Positions 6,865 through 13,925 of a stretch of DNA of 13,925 bases are shown here, piece after piece. The stretch is from assembly GCA_947424995.1 (NCBI GenBank), contig CANDYO010000046.1, positions 1-13,925 on the forward strand, written 5' to 3'. The first letter of the stretch is position 1; every line of letters begins with the position of its first letter. Made by a program: the position numbers and the translations under genes. The notes beneath the pieces were generated by a model. That model saw nothing but the letters and a program-made list of their open reading frames with translations. It ran no database searches and had not been told where the DNA came from. This stretch comes from Rickettsiales bacterium (GTDB taxonomy: Bacteria; Pseudomonadota; Alphaproteobacteria; Rickettsiales; CANDYO01).

Positions 6865-7392
6865 CTACATAAATAAATCTAGGAACAGACTAGAATCTTC
6901 AATGGGAGCATACCATACGTCATTAACCCACGAATCTTCAAAGGAATTAGAGCATATTAATGTAAGTGCACAACTTGCTCCACCCAAAGAAATTCCTACA
7001 AAATCAGCTAGTTCAATATCATACTGTGAGTCATGTAGGTCATAAGAAAAATAGTTTCTTAATGCTTTAGTTCCTAACATAAGCGCTCCTAATGACGTTA
7101 TTAGCGCTCCATTAAAACCGTTATAAGCATTTAGAAATTTTGGAACATGATTATTAAACGCCAATTTATAAAGAGAAGAAGGATCTACGAAAGAATCAAT
7201 TTCTGCTGCAAGAATGGAAAAATCATAAAGAGTTTTAGCTATAGAAATTGTATTATAGACCTGTGCAAGTGAGAGTATGTTATTAAATTTAGTTAAAAGA
7301 TACATACCATTACCTAATGTTTGTATTCCCTTACCATAATAATCAATATTTTGTATTTCACGATTCTCAACGTAATCATTCATCATAACCAT
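6865..7392 (-). CDS. Unknown small protein with two hydrophobic segments
   Basis: This is an unrecognised 175-aa protein. Two glycine/alanine-rich hydrophobic stretches, about 91-110 (GFNGALITSLGALMLGTKAL) and 130-148 (DFVGISLGGASCALTLICS), could cross or dip into a membrane. The 40 residues before them have amphipathic-helix character. There is no clear signal peptide and the C-terminus is acidic and aromatic. The first ATG (7392) is preferred because AAGGGA lies about 11 nt upstream and a promoter is visible; Met3 and Met4 are alternative starts. The gene stands alone and is flanked by two IS-end-like sequences in the same orientation, so it may have arrived with, or been rearranged by, an insertion element. 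That is inference. Confidence 0.6.
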   Translation of the reverse strand: MVMMNDYVENREIQNIDYYGKGIQTLGNGMYLLTKFNNILSLAQVYNTISIAKTLYDFSILAAEIDSFVDPSSLYKLAFNNHVPKFLNAYNGFNGALITSLGALMLGTKALRNYFSYDLHDSQYDIELADFVGISLGGASCALTLICSNSFEDSWVNDVWYAPIEDSSLFLDLFM

Positions 7393-7441
7393 AATTATTG
7401 CAATCCCTTAACTATACATAAAAACTTAAAAAGTTACGGTG

Positions 7442-7470
7442 AATATGAATCAATCGTTAAAATTTGTCAA
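7442..7470 (-). promoter_or_regulatory. Putative promoter for the 175-aa protein gene
   Basis: On the minus strand, a perfect TTGACA (7470-7465) and CATATT (7447-7442, 4 of 6) have the ideal 17-nt spacing. The leader would be about 43 nt and would include the AAGGGA ribosome site. Confidence 0.45.
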
Positions 7471-7496
7471 TATATTATACAAATAAAGTGATATTG

Positions 7497-7949
7497 GAGC
7501 CTCTTGCAAAACTCCAATTATACGAAATAATTTTTCATTTTCACAAGAAACCTAGCTATTATATAACAAAGAAGCCCATTTTATATCAGACTAAAATTTC
7601 AAAACAACAGTCAAATAAAAGGACTTCCATGAAAATTAATTTATCATTAGCGCAAGATCCAAATTTTTCTTTTTTCTAACTTAGAAGAAGAGGTAGGATC
7701 TACCACAAAAAAGCATCGCCAACTCATCACATATATTGAATTTGCAAGAGTGATTCTATTCTAACTCCTAGATACCATCGCATTGGTCGTCCTAAAAAAA
7801 TGACTGAGCAGCTAATTGAAGCAAAGAAAAAAGAAGTCCCAATGCGCTTAGAGCTGCAAGTTACAATGGATCTACTGTGTTTAAAGTCAAATATTTTCTT
7901 TACTCACCCATTTAAGCATTGCTCTTTTGATCTCCTCTCTTTAAACTAA
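7497..7949 (+). pseudogene. Degraded IS (probably IS5-type) end and transposase N-terminus
   Basis: The stretch starts with an IS-end-like gagcctcttgcaaaa (7497-7511). About 110 nt later come an AAGGA-type ribosome site and an ATG (7629) opening a 16-codon frame ending SLAQDPNFSFF-stop (7679). The reading then continues one frame over from 7681 as LEEEV...KHRQLITYIEFARV to a stop at 7764. It returns to the first frame at 7773 as YHRIGRPKKMTEQLIEAKKKE, open to TAA at 7947. Joined, the pattern SFF..LEEEV...KHR....I.FA.......GRP resembles the N-terminus of IS5/IS1182-like transposases. At least two frame breaks and the missing DDE domain mean it is dead. After about 7830 the resemblance fades. 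A 71-codon TTG-start frame over 7464-7679 is not a separate gene. Confidence 0.4.
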
Positions 7950-7980
7950 AAGTACCGTATCAGATATAGAGAGTTAACTT

Positions 7981-8520
7981 ATGAAGCCAAAGTTTTTTAT
8001 TTGCCTACTAATTTTATTAATTGCTGATATTTCTAACGCTTATTACTATGGCTATGGCTACGATCCAAATGGTTATGGCTATAACAATGACTTTTACCTT
8101 AGAAGAAGAGTCGTCTATATACCGCCTCCAATCTATTATCAACCAGAACCAAGATACGTTACACCGGTACCCCAATATTATGCAAATTCTCTATGCATAA
8201 AAGAAGATTACAAGAGTTTTGACAGTTACACTACAGACGAAGAAAATTCTGCATTTTTTATTCAACATGAGCAGAACTTTTATTATAAACTTCAGAAGGC
8301 CATACTAAACGATGACAAACATGCTTTTGCAGATTTAATTACCTACCCTCTACATTGGATATCCTCTGGCGGAGATGTGTATCTTCAAAATCCTGAACAA
8401 GTTATCCAAAATTATTATTTTATCATGAACAGCACAACTAAAAGCGCTTTACTTAATATCACTATGGGTAATACTGGAGCATCAACTATAGCACTGGACA
8501 CGGAGGTGCGCATTATCTAA
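7981..8520 (+). CDS. Secreted Tyr/Gly-rich protein, possible NTF2-like domain
   Basis: This 179-aa protein has a textbook Sec signal: MKPK, a hydrophobic core, and cleavage after ADISNA (residue 20). The mature N-terminus (21-67) is a low-complexity Tyr/Gly then Tyr/Pro-rich segment (YYYGYGYDPNGYGYNN; IYYQPEPRYVTPVPQYY), as seen in some surface or envelope proteins. From about 95 to 160 the pattern Q..FYYKLQKAILNDDKHAFADLITYPL followed by PEQVIQNYYFIMNSTTKSALLN resembles small exported NTF2/SnoaL-like domains that bind small ligands or support assembly. This is a pattern impression, not a confirmed family. One cysteine (Cys72) is not in a lipobox context. GAGAG lies about 9 nt before the ATG. 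The gene stands alone, between the IS remnant and a repeat. Confidence 0.7.
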   Translation: MKPKFFICLLILLIADISNAYYYGYGYDPNGYGYNNDFYLRRRVVYIPPPIYYQPEPRYVTPVPQYYANSLCIKEDYKSFDSYTTDEENSAFFIQHEQNFYYKLQKAILNDDKHAFADLITYPLHWISSGGDVYLQNPEQVIQNYYFIMNSTTKSALLNITMGNTGASTIALDTEVRII

Positions 8521-8661
8521 TGATTGGTAATGGGCTTTTATGGCTTCAATGCAATATGAGGATATTCAAGATCCATAGTAATTAGGGGGTGAGTTTCATT
8601 AGATCAGTTACGAACTTGGCGTCATCCTTATAAAATTTTACTAACTCGGTTACAGATTCAG

Positions 8662-8785
8662 CGTCATCCCTGACGAGGAAAAACTAGGCAAAACCTAGTT
8701 TTAACGAGATCGGGGATCTCAGGAGTCTATTCCTCATAAGATCCCCGATCTCCGGCGCTTAAAAGCGCCTGCGTCAGGGATGACG
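8662..8785. repeat. Cloverleaf-like palindromic repeat, copy 3 (best preserved)
   Basis: Perfect 14-bp terminal inverted repeats, cgtcatccctgacg (8662-8675) and cgtcagggatgacg (8772-8785), enclose three perfect hairpins. These are aaaactagg/cctagtttt (8680-8688, 8694-8702), gagatcggggatct/agatccccgatctc (8706-8719, 8739-8752), and ggcgctt/aagcgcc (8754-8760, 8763-8769). Compensated differences from copy 1 (for example aactagg-caaaa-cctagtt against aactaggc-ttt-gcctggtt) suggest that structure, not sequence, is conserved. Confidence 0.8.
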
Positions 8786-8854
8786 TGTATTTCTTACATA
8801 TCAACAAATTCGTAATAAAATTAGTTAAAACACTTATAAAGACAACGCATAACT

Positions 8855-8883
8855 TTCAACAACTAAATACCGCTTTACATAAT
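8855..8883 (+). promoter_or_regulatory. Putative promoter of the cysA-like gene
   Basis: TTCAAC (8855-8860) and CATAAT (8878-8883, 5 of 6) are separated by 17 nt, giving a leader of about 43 nt. GAAGG at 8922-8926, six nt before the ATG, is a good ribosome site. Confidence 0.35.
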
Positions 8884-8932
8884 GTGCTTTTCGCTTAATC
8901 TAAAGATATATCAGTTATTATGAAGGCTCAAA

Positions 8933-10072
8933 ATGCAAATATCTCTTCATCAGATCAGCAAAGATTATCGTGATTGCAATGCTTTAGCTGATGTTTCTTT
9001 AGTTATCGAAGAAGGAGAATTGGTAGCATTACTCGGACCATCAGGCTCAGGCAAGACTACATTACTTAAAATTATCGCAGGCCTTGAAGTACCCAGCCGT
9101 GGTAAGATTCATATCAATAACAAAAATGTTACTCATCTATCTCCGAAAGACCGTAATGTCGGCTTTGTTTTTCAACATTATGCTTTATTTAAGAATATGA
9201 ATGTTTTTGAAAACATTGCTTTTGGTCATAAAGTAAGACCAGGCAAACATCGTCTAAGTAATGAAGATATTAAAAATAGAGTCCATGATTTATTGAAATT
9301 AGTTCAAATTGATAATTTAGCTGATCGCTATCCACATGAATTATCCGGAGGACAAAGGCAAAGAGTAGCCTTGGCAAGAGCTTTAGCAGTCGAACCAAAA
9401 ATATTACTTCTAGATGAACCATTCGCAGCTCTTGATGCTAAATTAAAATTAGAGCTTAGAAGATGGCTGCGCAAACTACAAAAAGAAACCAAAATTACTA
9501 TTATTTTAGTAACTCACGATCAAGAAGAAGCCTTAGATATTGCTGATAGAGTAATGATCTTGAATAGTGGTTCAATTGAGCAAATTGGCACCCCTAAGGA
9601 AATTTACCATTCGCCTGATAATCCATTTGTTTATAATTTTCTAGGTCATTATAATGTATTTAAAGCAATAAAAAATAAACAAGGAAAAATATCTATTCTG
9701 AGTAAGCAAACAAGCAATACAGCTAAACCTGAAAAATGGTATAATAAACATAAAATAGTTTCGAGCATAACTAACTTACTCAAACCTAGTAATATAGATC
9801 CAACTGAAACTCAACAAATTGAAGAATATTTTGAAGTTTTCGTTAGACCTCATGATATGGAAGTTACCAATAAACCAACTAGTGATGAATATGTAAAAGC
9901 TACTATTACTCACTTAAATTTAGCATCGCCATTAGTAAAATTAGAATTAGAATCCCCCGACTACGAACTTATCCAAGCTGAAATTTCACAAGAAAAATTT
10001 GAAAGCCTCCAGCTAAAAAAAGGCGATCAAGTTTATATCAAAGCGAAACAGTTCACTATGTTTAGTGCATAA
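8933..10072 (+). CDS. cysA: ABC importer ATPase, CysA (sulfate/thiosulfate) type
   Basis: This 379-aa ATPase has all motifs intact: Walker A GPSGSGKT (35-42), Q-loop Gln81, signature LSGGQ (137-141), Walker B ILLLDEP (157-163), D-loop ALD, and switch His195. The stretch from LADRYPHELSGGQRQR through LRRWLRKLQ to PFVYNFLGHYNVFKA is typical of CysA, the ATPase of the sulfate/thiosulfate importer. A C-terminal regulatory region (about 240-379) has the VRPHD motif (305-309) of TOBE-type domains. In the family, two copies bind the CysT/CysW permeases. No permease or binding-protein gene is visible on either side in this window, so the partner is unknown. Fe3+, molybdate or polyamine importers have similar ATPases, so the substrate remains open. 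Flanking genes are separate transcription units by spacing. Confidence 0.85.
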   Translation: MQISLHQISKDYRDCNALADVSLVIEEGELVALLGPSGSGKTTLLKIIAGLEVPSRGKIHINNKNVTHLSPKDRNVGFVFQHYALFKNMNVFENIAFGHKVRPGKHRLSNEDIKNRVHDLLKLVQIDNLADRYPHELSGGQRQRVALARALAVEPKILLLDEPFAALDAKLKLELRRWLRKLQKETKITIILVTHDQEEALDIADRVMILNSGSIEQIGTPKEIYHSPDNPFVYNFLGHYNVFKAIKNKQGKISILSKQTSNTAKPEKWYNKHKIVSSITNLLKPSNIDPTETQQIEEYFEVFVRPHDMEVTNKPTSDEYVKATITHLNLASPLVKLELESPDYELIQAEISQEKFESLQLKKGDQVYIKAKQFTMFSA

Positions 10073-10111
10073 GTAAAAAGTTAATTACATTAATCTTTCT
10101 TAATATTTTCC

Positions 10112-10139
10112 TTGTTAATTCTAAATATTCATTTATTAT
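10112..10139 (+). promoter_or_regulatory. Promoter of first ABCD/SbmA-like paralogue
   Basis: TTGTTA (10112-10117), a 16-nt spacer and TATTAT (10134-10139) fit a sigma-70 promoter. The same layout (TTGTAA, 16 nt, TATTGT) occurs upstream of the tandem paralogue at 12579-12606. The shared upstream block ttcttaatatttt supports function by conservation between duplicates. Confidence 0.55.
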
Positions 10140-10182
10140 CGCTAACATTTACAATCTTGAAAACAACTTACAAGAGCTAAAG

Positions 10183-12498
10183 ATGACAGAGATAAGCAAT
10201 GACTATTTAGAAAATGATACAGAGCAACTAAAAGTGCAATCAATGGGTTGGGCACCATATGCTAGTATAACTATAAGCACTATAGCTGGAACTATAATAG
10301 GAGGAGTACCTGGAGGAGCAGCAGGGTTTACTAGCGCTTTAATAGACGAATTTCTAATAACTCATAAACATACAACAAAACATTTTTTTAGCATGACTGC
10401 ATTTCACTCAAGCGTGACTTTTGGACCATGGACAACGGCTTTATCTACAGTTTTTTCTAGTTACAAATTACCGATTCAAGTAGCATCCTATGCTTTATCT
10501 ATTGCTGCCAGCTATTATACCGATGATTTTATAGATTTTCATAATAAGCTAGAGCTTCCTTTGAATTCCCTTTCAACTCTCAATAAAGTTTTCGATGAAA
10601 GAAAAATTTTTTCTATGCAGGAAGTATCTAAAATTTATAACAAATTTATTGAAAGCCCTATGGATGCTTTAGTCTATATAAAAGAAGATTGGTTAGAGGT
10701 TTATAATAATCCATTTTTATCTAATTTTGGAACCAGCAGCGCTCTTAGTCTATATAAAACGGTAATAGAAAGTTTATATTTATATTGTATGGGTAGTTAC
10801 GGTAGTAACTTATTTATTTCTACGTTACTTAAGCAAAATTATCTATATAAAGAAAGTCCTCTAATACTTCCAGCTATGAGCTGGGGATTCGATGCAGTAA
10901 GTGTTCTTAGTATCCACGCTCTTAAGCTTTATGCTGATATGATGATCGCCACTAGACAAAGTAGCATTTCAAATGAATATGATAAAATCCTTATAGAAAA
11001 AGCTTCCAACATGTTGCTTGACAAAGGTAATAGTAGAAAAGTTTTAAGTATTAATGAGAAAGAAGGTAAACAATCTATTGAATATATAGCGAATGATTTA
11101 TTTATTCTAGTGGATGGTGCCAATAAGTTAATTAAAGTTACAACAGCCTCTTTAGAAGCAATGATAGCTCTAAATAATTTAGTTAAATATGCACCAGGTA
11201 TATTACTCCCATATATGGCATTAAGCTTAATCCCAAGGCAAAAGATTTTAAAAGATTTAATCCCTCAATCTCAAGAAATTGCAGAAGAATCTGCAGATTC
11301 TTTGATGCAGGCCAGAAGCTTTTTTGGCGATATCAAAAAGAGATCGGAAGAGATTGATCTTAGAGATGGTGGAAAGTTTATTAAGCATAAATTTAATCTT
11401 GAATGGAAAAGGTTTAAAGAGGCAAATTTAAAGACTACTGCAGTTGAGACGTCTAAAACTCATATGTATAATGCTATAGATATTCATGATAAAGCTATAG
11501 ATATATTATATTTTGGCGTTCGATTTTATTTAGGTACACTGGATTTAGATAAAATACCATTAATTTATAATGCTAGTGATACGGCTTCTGATTTTCTATC
11601 AAGTAATCTTGAGAGCCAAACGGATAATATCGAGATAGAGCTAGCTAGAACAAGAATTACCAAATTTATAGACTGGAGCAAAACAGTCAGTCAAAATGCT
11701 AATAAAACACATAACGAAGAAGGTAATATAGTTTTTAATGATTATCGTTTATATCTAAATGAAAAGTTATTGGTACATATTGATTATCTAGAATTAGAGC
11801 AAGGCAAGCATTATGCTTTTACAGGACAAAAAGGCTGCGGTAAATCTACTACTCTAACCGATCTCAAAGAAGGGGTTGTGGGAGCGTTTAGCAGTACGGG
11901 AGAAATTGAATATCCTTTCAATCAGAATATAACCTTTCTTAATCAGAAACTATATATGCCTGATAGCTCCACCTCTACATTACTAGAAACTCTATATTTT
12001 CCTAAAATTTTAGCCGAACTTAGTCCTGATGAGCAGTTGGAAATAAGGATATTAGCTGTAAATTTTCTTAAAGCTCTAGGACTAGAAAAATTTATAGTTT
12101 ATCTTGATAGTAAAGAATATAAATGTAGTGGCGGAGAACTAAAAACATTTGGATTTATTCAAGCAATAATAGCCAAACCAAATATTTTAATTCTCGATGA
12201 AAGCCTTAATGAATTAGACAGTCTTTCGGTCTTTAAAACTTTAGAAGCAATGAATGATAGTTCAAATGAGACCACCGTTATACTTGTTACTCATAATGCT
12301 CTAAATCAAAATTTTAAGCAATTTTTTCATAAAGAAATACACTTTGAAAATGCCACAGTCATAAAAAGAGATATAGCAGAAACCCCTCTAACTCTAGAGA
12401 TAGAGCATTATATTAACTCTAAAACTCAAGCTGAATTAACTTTTTGCGAAGAAGGAATTTATAGCCCATTATATGGTGTCTGCCTAGCAGATGAATAA
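10183..12498 (+). CDS. ABC transporter of ABCD/YddA/SbmA type with N-terminal glycine zipper
   Basis: This 771-aa chain fuses a membrane region (about 1-500) to a C-terminal ATPase. ATPase motifs are Walker A GQKGCGKST (548-556), Q-loop Gln588, a variant signature CSGGE (648-652), Walker B NILILDES (667-674) with catalytic Glu673, and His704. The MPDSSTSTLLETLYFP segment (592-607) matches the 'P.GTL...L.YP' stretch of YddA/ABCD ATPases. Upstream, SEEIDLRDGG (388-397) resembles the EAA-like SEEIAFYGG motif of that family. Residues 24-60 form a hydrophobic segment with Gly36, 40, 44 and 48 in a GxxxGxxxGxxxG zipper, and further hydrophobic stretches lie at about 84-112, 180-215, 225-255 and 320-350. 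At 771 aa it is longer than typical family members (about 550-600), mostly from the N-terminal addition. Transport of peptides, fatty acyl compounds or cofactors is known for relatives; the substrate here is unknown. Confidence 0.8.
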   Translation: MTEISNDYLENDTEQLKVQSMGWAPYASITISTIAGTIIGGVPGGAAGFTSALIDEFLITHKHTTKHFFSMTAFHSSVTFGPWTTALSTVFSSYKLPIQVASYALSIAASYYTDDFIDFHNKLELPLNSLSTLNKVFDERKIFSMQEVSKIYNKFIESPMDALVYIKEDWLEVYNNPFLSNFGTSSALSLYKTVIESLYLYCMGSYGSNLFISTLLKQNYLYKESPLILPAMSWGFDAVSVLSIHALKLYADMMIATRQSSISNEYDKILIEKASNMLLDKGNSRKVLSINEKEGKQSIEYIANDLFILVDGANKLIKVTTASLEAMIALNNLVKYAPGILLPYMALSLIPRQKILKDLIPQSQEIAEESADSLMQARSFFGDIKKRSEEIDLRDGGKFIKHKFNLEWKRFKEANLKTTAVETSKTHMYNAIDIHDKAIDILYFGVRFYLGTLDLDKIPLIYNASDTASDFLSSNLESQTDNIEIELARTRITKFIDWSKTVSQNANKTHNEEGNIVFNDYRLYLNEKLLVHIDYLELEQGKHYAFTGQKGCGKSTTLTDLKEGVVGAFSSTGEIEYPFNQNITFLNQKLYMPDSSTSTLLETLYFPKILAELSPDEQLEIRILAVNFLKALGLEKFIVYLDSKEYKCSGGELKTFGFIQAIIAKPNILILDESLNELDSLSVFKTLEAMNDSSNETTVILVTHNALNQNFKQFFHKEIHFENATVIKRDIAETPLTLEIEHYINSKTQAELTFCEEGIYSPLYGVCLADE

Positions 12499-12578
12499 AG
12501 AGTTTTAATTACAATAAAATAACTTTACCGTTATCGTTCAGAAATAGTTAATAAAGTTAATATTTCTTAATATTTTTC

Positions 12579-12606
12579 TTGTAAAGTACAGAAAATCGTT
12601 TATTGT
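12579..12606 (+). promoter_or_regulatory. Promoter of second ABCD/SbmA-like paralogue
   Basis: TTGTAA (12579-12584), 16 nt, TATTGT (12601-12606) mirrors the promoter of the upstream paralogue in sequence, spacing and distance to the start codon (about 41 against 43 nt). The 149-bp gap 12499-12647 holds no obvious terminator after the first paralogue. Confidence 0.5.
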
Positions 12607-12647
12607 TTCTAACGATAGAAGCGCTCCAGTAACTTACAGGTATAAAA

Positions 12648-13925
12648 ATGACTGAAGAAATAAATGATCTACAATCAACTGTTCAACCAATGAGTTGGGC
12701 ACCATATACCAATATAGCCTCATATACCATAAGCGGGACAATATGCGGCGGACCTATTGGAGGATTGATAGGACTTACTACAGGCTTAATTGAGGACTTA
12801 CTAACCCATCCTCCCAAAAGTTGGGCTCCATATTTTAGTATAGCTCTAAGCACAGCGGCCGGAACAATAATTGGAGGACCTGTTGGAGGGTTAATAGGAC
12901 TGAACACAGGGTTAATGGATGAATTTTTAATCACTCATCAATATACAACCAAGCATTATACTAGCATGACTGCATTTCATTCAGTTATGACTTTTGGACC
13001 ATGGGCAGCAAGATTAGCAAATATTTTTCCTCCTACTTACAAATTACCGATTCAAGCAGCATCCTATGCTCTATCTATTGCCTATAGCTATTATACTGAT
13101 GATTTTATGAATTCTCATAATAAGATAGAACTTCCTTTAGAATCGTTTTTAACTGTTAATAAGCTTTTTAACGAAAAAGATGTTTCCCCCAAACAAAAAG
13201 CAACTAAAATTTACAATCAATTTTTTGAAAATCCTATCGATGCTCTAGTTACTATAAAAGAAAACGCATTAGAGATCTATAGCAATGAATTTTTATCTAA
13301 TTTTATTACTACTACGGCTTTTACTATGGGACGAGTAGTAATTAACAAGATATTTATATATTCTTTAGCTAGTTATAGTAACAGTATGTTTGTTACTGAA
13401 TTATTTAAAAATCATAACAATCCATTTGCTAATCCATTAAGCATTTTGCAATTTATAGCGGTATCAACTACAGTAATCAGCTCTTTTATGCTACAAAATA
13501 ATATTAATAGATATATTGGTACAAGACTAGACGATTTGTCCTGGGAACATAGCAAAATGATGATAGAAAAAACTACTAGCCTTCTGCTTGAGAAAGATAA
13601 TGTTAGAAAAGTTTTAAGCACGGATAAAACAAAAGGACAGCAAATAATTAAAAATTTTGGAGATGATTTAGAGACTTTATCAGATGGAGCTAAAAAACTT
13701 CAACCAGTTGTAATAAATGCAATTGAATCATTAATCGATCTACGTAGTTTATTAATTTTTGCACCAGATATTTTACTTCCATATACACTTCTAACATTAA
13801 TCCTAAAGCAACAAACTACTAATAGTAATACAGCGCGTTTAAAGGAAATTCACGCAGGAGTAAATAGAATTGATACAGAGGCTGGAAATGTCGTCAGTGA
13901 TATAACAGACAAAGCTGAACAAATC
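12648..13925 (+). CDS. Second ABCD/SbmA-like paralogue, N-terminal part (runs off the window)
   Basis: An open frame of 426 codons from ATG at 12648 continues past the window edge. It aligns along its whole visible length with the preceding 771-aa protein (shared FLITH, TKH..SMTAFHS..TFGPW, YKLPIQ.ASYALSIA.SYYTDDF, ..RKVLS, LLPY segments). It ends where the partner has its SEEI motif (here AEQI), so the EAA-like loop and ATPase domain should lie just outside. Its N-terminus differs by a tandem duplication: residues 16-57 and 58-99 are two copies of a module starting SWAPY and ending in a T-H pair. Each copy carries a glycine zipper (Gly30/34/38/42/46 and Gly72/76/80/84/88). AGG about 8 nt upstream is the ribosome site. 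Whether the ATPase half is intact cannot be seen. Confidence 0.8.
   Translation, partial: MTEEINDLQSTVQPMSWAPYTNIASYTISGTICGGPIGGLIGLTTGLIEDLLTHPPKSWAPYFSIALSTAAGTIIGGPVGGLIGLNTGLMDEFLITHQYTTKHYTSMTAFHSVMTFGPWAARLANIFPPTYKLPIQAASYALSIAYSYYTDDFMNSHNKIELPLESFLTVNKLFNEKDVSPKQKATKIYNQFFENPIDALVTIKENALEIYSNEFLSNFITTTAFTMGRVVINKIFIYSLASYSNSMFVTELFKNHNNPFANPLSILQFIAVSTTVISSFMLQNNINRYIGTRLDDLSWEHSKMMIEKTTSLLLEKDNVRKVLSTDKTKGQQIIKNFGDDLETLSDGAKKLQPVVINAIESLIDLRSLLIFAPDILLPYTLLTLILKQQTTNSNTARLKEIHAGVNRIDTEAGNVVSDITDKAEQI
12693..12944 (+). repeat. Tandem intragenic duplication of a 126-bp module
   Basis: Unit 1 (12693-12818) begins agttgggcaccatat and unit 2 (12819-12944) begins agttgggctccatat. The offset is exactly 126 nt (42 codons). 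Recognisable matches continue through the glycine-rich core (ggcggacctattggagga against ggaggacctgttggaggg). Unit 2 is the one that aligns best to the single module of the upstream paralogue. Confidence 0.75.

Larger units (their letters stand above)
8521..8932. other. Gene-free gap with repeat element and cysA promoter
   Basis: No coding region is credible here. Its main content is the cloverleaf-like element at 8662-8785, a second partial repeat edge at about 8600-8634, and a promoter-like sequence close to cysA. The stretch 8521-8600 shows nothing identifiable. Confidence 0.6.

Noticed and set aside
7464..7679. 71-codon TTG-start open frame
   Set aside because: It crosses the IS-end-like sequence and overlaps a promoter for the opposite strand; only its last 17 codons plausibly belong to the decayed transposase.
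10929..11123. 64-codon minus-strand open frame
   Set aside because: It is a shadow of the 771-aa ABC protein gene.
12683..12934. 83-codon minus-strand frame with a repeated Pro/Gly pattern
   Set aside because: Its apparent repeat is just the reverse reading of the duplicated glycine-zipper module of the plus-strand gene.
13412..13621. 69-codon minus-strand open frame near the right edge
   Set aside because: It is antisense to the second ABC paralogue, which is open through this region.

Overview
The window is AT-rich and gene-dense but has long, repeat-loaded gaps. It most resembles an obligate intracellular alphaproteobacterium of the Rickettsiales type. The transketolase and MetK sequences read as alphaproteobacterial. 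Palindromic repeats of the GGATCC...GGGATGAC kind common in Rickettsiales genomes recur between genes, and one lies in frame inside a protein gene, as Rickettsia palindromic elements do. Transketolase and MetK argue against one of the most reduced Rickettsia species. The taxonomic call is inference from reading, not from a search.

Layout. 1-224 is the C-terminal end of metK (+). 225-767 has no gene but holds three palindromic elements. On the minus strand, 5360-768 carries tkt (transketolase), birA (biotin-protein ligase), a signal-peptide-bearing DUSP23-like protein phosphatase, and, overlapping it by 8 nt, an acidic unknown protein with an EF-hand-like loop. A cloverleaf-like repeat separates birA from tkt. 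On the plus strand, 5653-6702 encodes an unknown 349-aa protein with a palindromic repeat inside its reading frame. 6865-7392 (-) is an unknown, probably membrane-associated protein. 7497-7949 looks like the wreck of an IS element. 7981-8520 (+) is a secreted Tyr/Gly-rich protein. 8600-8790 holds another cloverleaf-like repeat.

The right third carries ABC proteins, all on the plus strand. First is a CysA-like importer ATPase (8933-10072) with no permease or binding protein in view. Next is a full-length 771-aa ABC protein of the ABCD/YddA/SbmA type, with a membrane part and ATPase in one chain and an N-terminal glycine-zipper segment. Last is a tandem paralogue that runs off the right edge (12648-13925). 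The two paralogues share their promoter region as well as their coding sequence, and the second has duplicated its glycine-zipper module. This pair is the best candidate for an undescribed system here.

The housekeeping genes (metK, birA, tkt) serve SAM synthesis, biotinylation and the non-oxidative pentose phosphate pathway. The other genes look like accessory, envelope or host-interaction functions. No tRNA, rRNA or CRISPR array was recognised.
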